Both the position numbers and the translations under genes were made by a program. A DNA stretch of 6,465 nucleotides, taken from the NCBI GenBank assembly GCA_022708585.1, contig JAKIYJ010000089.1, positions 1 to 6,465 of the forward strand. Reading direction: 5' to 3'. Positions 1 to 3,939 of the stretch are shown here, piece after piece (position 1 is the first letter of the stretch; each line of letters opens with the position of its first letter). The DNA comes from Bacteroidota bacterium (lineage in GTDB: Bacteria; Bacteroidota; Bacteroidia; Bacteroidales; JAKIYJ01). The notes beneath the pieces are model-generated. The model was not told the DNA's origin, did not search any database, and worked only from the letters and a program-made list of their open reading frames with translations.

Positions 1-134
1 TAATGTCCGATTTCATCGTTATTCTCAGCCTTCAAATCAGTTATGTACTTTAGTACACTCCTGATTTTCAGGCTATCGAAACCTCGAACTCGAACATTCT
101 GAAACAAACTCTTGACTTTATGAACAAACACTAA
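1..134. other. GC-richer block at left edge, no assignable gene
   Basis: This block is clearly less AT-rich than the 425 nt that follow, and the change is abrupt near position 134. I cannot assign it to a gene. On the minus strand one frame is open from 134 to the window edge (44 codons), with a possible GTG start at 131-129 but no recognisable motif. On the plus strand a stretch in frame 3 runs from 54 to a TAA at 132-134 and could be the tail of a gene, but a TAG at 51-53 interrupts it, so any such gene would be broken. A six-base unit, CTCGAA, is tandemly duplicated at 83-94. The block also contains the nested palindrome listed separately. It could be an intergenic repeat, a gene remnant, or the edge of a gene that lies mostly outside the window. 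Confidence 0.4.
27..74. repeat. Nested imperfect palindrome (48 nt)
   Basis: The two halves are exactly symmetrical about position 50.5. From outside in, AGCCT (27-31) pairs with AGGCT (70-74). A TC/TC mismatch follows, then AAATCAG (34-40) pairs with CTGATTT (61-67). After a three-base mismatch, TGTAC (44-48) pairs with GTACA (53-57) around a TTTA loop. That gives 17 base pairs in three segments with symmetrical internal loops. There is no T-tract after it, so an intrinsic terminator is unlikely. It could be a palindromic intergenic repeat unit, a cruciform or protein-binding site, or a structured RNA end. The pairing is read directly from the sequence; any function is inference. Confidence 0.6.
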
Positions 135-366
135 TTATTTATTTATTGATTTTCTTATTTGATATTAAATTTATGAAAAATAATATATATATATTTAAAT
201 TATTTTTATTAAAAGTAAAATTTTGTATATAAATACATATTAATTTTAAATTAATTACTAAATATAAAGGAAAAGATAAACCTGTTAAAAATCACTGCAA
301 ATTTATCAGAAAAAAAATTCAATGCGTTAAATCATTGATGAACTAATTGTATTATTATAAATATCT

Positions 367-409
367 TTATGACAATATGACGCATATAAAAATATATTGT
401 ATGTCATAA
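367..409. repeat. TATGAC repeat cluster (two direct, one inverted)
   Basis: TATGAC occurs at 368-373 and again at 376-381, and its reverse complement GTCATA lies at 403-408. The outer copies extend to a perfect 7-base inverted repeat, TTATGAC (367-373) with GTCATAA (403-409). AATAT (374-378) can also pair with ATATT (394-398) if four bases bulge out. The first two copies are eight bases apart start to start. Such spacing could suit a DNA-binding protein, but in such AT-rich DNA part of this may be chance. Confidence 0.35.
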
Positions 410-503
410 TGGCATTGTTATTATTTATAAATTTATTTATAATATATTTAAAATCAGTTAAATATGATTTTTTAAAAATAAATATTTATATATCGGCATT
501 GGG

Positions 504-523
504 TTTGCATAAGTTTATGCAAA
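504..523. promoter_or_regulatory. Perfect 9-2-9 palindrome upstream of hsp20
   Basis: TTTGCATAA (504-512) and TTATGCAAA (515-523) are exact reverse complements separated by GT. The site ends 36 nt before the start codon of the small heat-shock gene. As DNA it looks like an operator for a dimeric regulator. As RNA it would form an eight-pair stem with an AGUU tetraloop just upstream of the ribosome-binding-site hairpin. The symmetry is seen directly; which reading applies is inference. It has no T-tract after it, so it is not a terminator. Confidence 0.5.
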
Positions 524-525
524 AT

Positions 526-560
526 TAATTATTAACCTTAAAATATGGAGGATTAAATTA
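526..560 (+). promoter_or_regulatory. Candidate hairpin covering the hsp20 ribosome binding site
   Basis: A strong Shine-Dalgarno sequence, GGAGG (547-551), lies eight bases before the ATG at 560, unlike the other genes here, which lack one. Its last three bases AGG (549-551) can pair with CCT (536-538). The stem continues with TTAA (532-535) to TTAA (553-556), and TAAT (526-529) to ATTA (557-560), which takes in the A of the start codon. A552 is a bulge and T530-A531 form a small internal loop. The stem is mostly A-U with a 10-nt loop, so it would be weak and melt easily. This is how RNA thermometers of small heat-shock genes act in other bacteria (established for ROSE and fourU elements). 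It does not match either class precisely, so the assignment is inference. Confidence 0.35.
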
Positions 561-1000
561 TGTTACCAGCAACAAGAAAAGCATCAGTTCCATCATTAAT
601 TGATCAATTTTTTGGACGTGATTTAATGTCTGATTTATTTGAAGATAATTTTACAGGTATTACAACTCCTGCCGTTAACATTTATGAAAACAAGGACGAT
701 TATGAAATTCATGTTGCAGCTCCTGGATTAGCAAAAGATGATTTTCATATTGAACTTGACAATAGAGTGTTAACAATTTCGTGTGAAAAGGAAGAAAAAA
801 ATGAAGAAAAAAGCGATGATGGCAAAAGAATAATTCGCAGAGAGTTCTCGTATACCTCATTTAAAAGATCTTTTATGTTGCCAAGCTCTGTTGAAGGTGA
901 TAAAATCAAGGCTACACACAAGGATGGTATGTTGTTGATTACTATTCCTAAAAAAGAAGAAGCTAAAATAAAACCTACCAGAGAAATTAAAATTAGCTAA
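560..1000 (+). CDS. Small heat-shock protein, Hsp20/alpha-crystallin family
   Basis: The product is a 146-residue cytoplasmic chaperone that would bind unfolding proteins without ATP and hold them for refolding by other chaperones. The short N-terminal arm (about 1-35) contains the hydrophobic FF and LF pairs expected for substrate binding and oligomer assembly. The alpha-crystallin domain spans about residues 36-130. It starts with PAVNIYE (37-43), includes APGL (54-57) and FKRSFMLP (101-108), and ends with the family hallmark DGMLLITIPK (122-131). The C-terminal tail carries an I-x-I motif, IKI (143-145), which in the family docks into a neighbouring dimer. Length is typical. The ATG is supported by GGAGG eight bases upstream and by the family-like N-terminus. 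It is a single-gene unit, closed by a strong terminator 22 nt downstream. Regulation may involve the palindrome and hairpin in its leader. No specific gene symbol is certain (ibpA, hspA and hsp20 are all used). Confidence 0.95.
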   Translation: MLPATRKASVPSLIDQFFGRDLMSDLFEDNFTGITTPAVNIYENKDDYEIHVAAPGLAKDDFHIELDNRVLTISCEKEEKNEEKSDDGKRIIRREFSYTSFKRSFMLPSSVEGDKIKATHKDGMLLITIPKKEEAKIKPTREIKIS

Positions 1001-1022
1001 TATTTTGATGGGACTTTAATTT

Positions 1023-1059
1023 AAAAACCTCGATAGCCTTGCTACTATCGGGGTTTTTT
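1023..1059. terminator. Intrinsic terminator between convergent genes, possibly bidirectional
   Basis: The stem pairs 1023-1036 with 1045-1058 around an eight-base loop. A GC-containing core (ACCTCGATAG with CTATCGGGGT, one G-T pair) is flanked by five A residues on the left and a T-run on the right (1054-1059, followed by more T). It ends transcription of the heat-shock gene. The A-run becomes a T-run on the other strand, and the minus-strand gene stops at 1073 just beyond the T-run, so the same hairpin could serve both genes. Confidence 0.85.
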
Positions 1060-1072
1060 ATTTTTTTATTAA

Positions 1073-3160
1073 TTAATATCCTCCCATATACTTTCTTATA
1101 AACCATTCAATTGACAGTAGCAAAATAATAATTCCCAATACCCATGGGGCATTTATTGCATCATCATATTTTTTTTCAATATAAGAAACAGGTTTTATTT
1201 CATCTTTCGATTTAATTAAATCATATAAGGTTTCTAATCTGGCAGGATATATCATTTCCCCGTTGTTTCGTTTCGCCATATTATACAGCAGAGTATGATC
1301 GGCAACTGTATTTAAGTATTCTGCATTTAGTTTCGACACAATAAAAATACCATTGGCAGTATATATTTTATCACCAACTTTAACCTTTGCCGTATATGAA
1401 TATTCTCCAACAGGGAAAAATCCAGCATTAAGAACATAAGCATTATCTGACTTGTCAAAAGTATATCTAAAATTATTGCCTTGTGTATCTTTAATTATAA
1501 ATTCAATTTCCGGGTCATTAATGAGTTCATACGCATCATTATAAACTTCGGCGTTGAACATTATCATTTCATTTTCAACAAAATTATGCTTCCCTGCAAT
1601 TCTAAATTTACTCTTGTCACTTTTTACTGAAAGATACTGGAGAATTTTACTTATAAATTCATTAAAAGCATCGTGATTGTTCATTTTAATATAGTTTATT
1701 ATACGCCATCGCCATATTCCAGTACCACATATAACTCCGTTCCTTTGTCCTGAAATGTCATTGAACAATACGAGTGGTTGCTCACTTATTATTTTCCCGA
1801 TTTTTTGATATAACATAACAGTGGCCGAATTCATCACTTTGTATGTACCAAATTGGCAAATTAATGGAGGTAGTTCAGAAAATAATTTTTGAGTTGAAGC
1901 ATCAATTGTAAATAAAGCAAAATTGTTATCATAAGCGGGTACAGATTCATTAAATCCTGCTTTACCAGCAGTTACTGTTAATCCTGCCTTTAAACTGTTA
2001 AAAACTGATAAATTACTTTTAGGACCTAAAATATATAAAACAGGTATTTCTGCTTTATTAATTTTTTCTATTAGTTGAATGGCAGGATTATTTATATAAG
2101 GTATCTGATGAAAAATAATAATATCATAATTTTCAACAGTTTTTTGGAATTCATCAAGTGTATAACTTTCTGCTTCATAATTGAAATTACTGTTTATGGC
2201 ATTTTTTAGTGCAGCCATATCCGGATGTGGTACAGATCCAAGTATAAGTACCTTGCGCCGACTGTCGAGTATTTGAATAAAAATTTCAGAAGTATTATTT
2301 TGAATAATATTTTCGCCTTCAACAGCATCTATAACAACACTATATCGCTGCATACCTGTTTTTTTAGCTTCAAGCATTACTGTTATACTTTCAGAAAAAT
2401 TGTTATTTAAAGGTAATACAGGTTTTGAGTATAATAATTCCTTATCACAATATACTCTTATCTCTGTTTTTAAACCTTTGCACTTCCATGTTTTCAGATT
2501 TATTTCAATTGGGAAAGTATTTCCAAGATATGCAATTTTATTATAATTTATTTTCGAAATACTTATGTCTCTACGTACAGTTGTATCGCCAAGAGCTACT
2601 GTATATATTGGGAAAGATAGTTTATTCGACAGGTATAAAGGATTAAGTCCAGCATTGTAAATTCCATCACTTGCTAAAATCAATGCTCCAACATTTCTAT
2701 TTGCAAAACGTACTGAAAAATCTGAAAAAATTTGTGATATATTTGTTTGTTTGCCCGAAAAATTTAAGGTATCATCGGTTGAAATACTATTACTGAAATT
2801 AAAATATCTAAAATCATATTCCGAAGAAAATTTATTTTTTAATTGTTCTATTTTTTTCTTATAATCAGTGTTATAAAATAAAGAGTCTTTGTTGGCTATT
2901 ATTGAAGCTGAATTATCCTGTGCAAAAATAATAATAGGTTTTTCAACTCTTTTAAATGAAGATTTTATAAGTGGTGTAAGTAAAAGAAAAGATATTAAAG
3001 TGGTCGATAAAAACCTTAACAACATTAATAACCATAAATATTTTGATGGAAATTCCTGACGTTTGTTTTTATAATATAATAATGTGGTAAATAATATTCC
3101 AACAATTATGCAAACAAATATAAGCCACGATGGTGATGTAGTTACAATGCCGAAATTCAA
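1073..3160 (-). CDS. Membrane protein with VWA and GATase1-like regions
   Basis: The 695-residue product is predicted to sit in the inner membrane. Two helices lie at the N-terminus (about 11-30 and 42-64) and one at the C-terminus (about 673-688), leaving a large soluble body between them. A von Willebrand factor A-like region follows helix two. It shows the metal-site motif DNSAS (82-86), a candidate threonine at 139, and SDG (164-166). Next come an Ig-like beta region (about 198-298), a Rossmann-like segment resembling class I glutamine amidotransferases from RRKVLILG (301-308) with no obvious catalytic cysteine, the motif GIWRWR (481-486), and a second beta region (about 525-610). It ends in EWFIRKYMGGY. 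I recognise this architecture from uncharacterised Bacteroidota proteins; no function or substrate can be stated. The start is TTG at 3160-3158: the next in-frame ATG would remove helix one, and an in-frame stop lies 15 nt upstream. There is no Shine-Dalgarno sequence. The gene stands alone, convergent with hsp20 and divergent from the lipoprotein gene. Confidence 0.85.
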   Translation of the reverse strand: MNFGIVTTSPSWLIFVCIIVGILFTTLLYYKNKRQEFPSKYLWLLMLLRFLSTTLISFLLLTPLIKSSFKRVEKPIIIFAQDNSASIIANKDSLFYNTDYKKKIEQLKNKFSSEYDFRYFNFSNSISTDDTLNFSGKQTNISQIFSDFSVRFANRNVGALILASDGIYNAGLNPLYLSNKLSFPIYTVALGDTTVRRDISISKINYNKIAYLGNTFPIEINLKTWKCKGLKTEIRVYCDKELLYSKPVLPLNNNFSESITVMLEAKKTGMQRYSVVIDAVEGENIIQNNTSEIFIQILDSRRKVLILGSVPHPDMAALKNAINSNFNYEAESYTLDEFQKTVENYDIIIFHQIPYINNPAIQLIEKINKAEIPVLYILGPKSNLSVFNSLKAGLTVTAGKAGFNESVPAYDNNFALFTIDASTQKLFSELPPLICQFGTYKVMNSATVMLYQKIGKIISEQPLVLFNDISGQRNGVICGTGIWRWRIINYIKMNNHDAFNEFISKILQYLSVKSDKSKFRIAGKHNFVENEMIMFNAEVYNDAYELINDPEIEFIIKDTQGNNFRYTFDKSDNAYVLNAGFFPVGEYSYTAKVKVGDKIYTANGIFIVSKLNAEYLNTVADHTLLYNMAKRNNGEMIYPARLETLYDLIKSKDEIKPVSYIEKKYDDAINAPWVLGIIILLLSIEWFIRKYMGGY

Positions 3161-3183
3161 CTTTTTTAAAATTTAAATTTTTG

Positions 3184-3191
3184 CAAAGATA
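3184..3191 (-). promoter_or_regulatory. Bacteroidota -7 box (TATCTTTG) for the VWA gene
   Basis: Read on the minus strand, this is TATCTTTG, an exact match to the Bacteroidota sigma-A -7 consensus TAnnTTTG, followed by C and a run of A. It lies 23 nt before the TTG start, which would give a 5' leader of roughly 15-20 nt. The expected -33 TTTG is not visible at the usual distance, so this is a half-supported promoter. Its position fits the TTG start and leaves little room for an upstream one. Confidence 0.45.
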
Positions 3192-3381
3192 ATTATTATT
3201 AATGTTTTCTGTTATTAGAGATAAGAGTAATTGTTTAAATCTTTTCTTTTAAATGATGCTTTTTATTTTATAATTAAAATCTTTGTGTAACTTCGCACTT
3301 TATTTAGTATTTTTCTTTTTTCTTTTTAAATTAATAAATATATATTTAAACTAAAATTAAATTAAAATTGTATAAATAATT

Positions 3382-3912
3382 ATGAAAAAAAAATCTATTT
3401 ATATAATATTTTTTATTTCAATTATAATTTTTATAGGATGCATAAATAAACATGACAAAAAATTGGCTAAAATCAGAGAATTAGAAAAAACATCTTTATT
3501 TACATCCGATGGATTAGCCGACAGCCTTCATATTATTAAATTAATTGATGCTTATAACGGTTATTCAACTTCTTTCCCGGAGGATTCACTTACTCCTGAA
3601 TTTTTATTTGCTAACTCACGGCTTTATATTATTATTAACGATTTTAATTCAGCAATTAAAACTCTTGATAATATTATTGAAAAATATCCATCAAATAATC
3701 GTATTCCCGATTGCATTTTCTTGAAAGCAAATATTTATGAAAATTATTTGCACGATTTTGTCAATGCTCGTAAATCTTATGAAATATTAATTGACAAATA
3801 TCCCAATCATAATTTATCAAAAGAATCTAAAATATTGCTGGAAAATCTTGGTAAGAGCCCCGAAGAACTGTTACAGTCTATACTTGCTAAACGCACAAAT
3901 CAAAATTCATAA
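3382..3912 (+). CDS. TPR-containing lipoprotein
   Basis: The product has 176 residues. A lysine-rich N-terminus (MKKK) and a hydrophobic stretch run up to a lipobox ending in FIGC, which makes Cys20 the predicted lipidated residue after signal peptidase II cleavage. The mature protein would therefore be membrane-anchored in the cell envelope. Two tetratricopeptide-like helical repeats follow, at about 72-105 and 109-142, with the recurring signature A-x-x-x-(F/L)-x-x-(I/L)-(I/L)-x-K-Y-P (KYP at 101-103 and 139-141). This pattern recalls BamD, YbgF and other envelope TPR lipoproteins, but the protein is shorter than BamD and has only two clear repeats, so I do not assign it to either. TPRs usually mediate protein-protein contact; the partner is unknown. 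The ATG begins the signal peptide directly and has no Shine-Dalgarno sequence, only an AT-rich leader. ygfK starts 27 nt after the stop, so the two are probably co-transcribed. Confidence 0.85.
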   Translation: MKKKSIYIIFFISIIIFIGCINKHDKKLAKIRELEKTSLFTSDGLADSLHIIKLIDAYNGYSTSFPEDSLTPEFLFANSRLYIIINDFNSAIKTLDNIIEKYPSNNRIPDCIFLKANIYENYLHDFVNARKSYEILIDKYPNHNLSKESKILLENLGKSPEELLQSILAKRTNQNS

Positions 3913-3939
3913 TATTATTTTTAATACAAAAACATTGTT

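Larger units (their letters stand above)
135..559. other. AT-rich non-coding leader upstream of the small heat-shock gene
   Basis: This 425-nt stretch is made up almost entirely of A and T runs and has stops in every frame. I see no protein gene, tRNA or rRNA in it. It includes an alternating TA tract near 183-194, a cluster of TATGAC motifs (367-409), a perfect palindrome (504-523), and a weak hairpin around the start of the next gene. No convincing pair of Bacteroidota promoter boxes was found; the nearest -7-like matches (TATCTTTA at 362-369 and TAAGTTTA at 510-517) each differ from TAnnTTTG at the last base and lack a well-spaced -33 box. The promoter of the heat-shock gene must lie somewhere in this stretch, but I cannot place it. 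Confidence 0.6.

Noticed and set aside
54..134. Possible C-terminal end of a plus-strand gene finishing at TAA 132-134
   Set aside because: The same frame is stopped by TAG at 51-53, leaving at most 26 codons with no start codon of its own except a late ATG at 120. I cannot call a gene or pseudogene without the left flank.
183..194. Alternating TA tract as a microsatellite or origin element
   Set aside because: It is short and lies in a stretch that is nearly all A and T, so such runs are expected by chance; no DnaA-box cluster is nearby.
675..860. Minus-strand open frame inside the heat-shock gene
   Set aside because: It lies wholly within a well-supported Hsp20 gene on the opposite strand and its translation has no recognisable motif.
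2225..2646. Two plus-strand open frames of 61 and 73 codons
   Set aside because: Both run antisense to the VWA membrane protein gene, whose protein sequence is continuous and domain-like through this stretch.
3288..3295. TAACTTCG as a -7 box for the lipoprotein gene
   Set aside because: It differs from TAnnTTTG at one position, lies 86 nt before the start codon, and has no -33 TTTG at the proper distance. It remains possible but is not supported enough to list.
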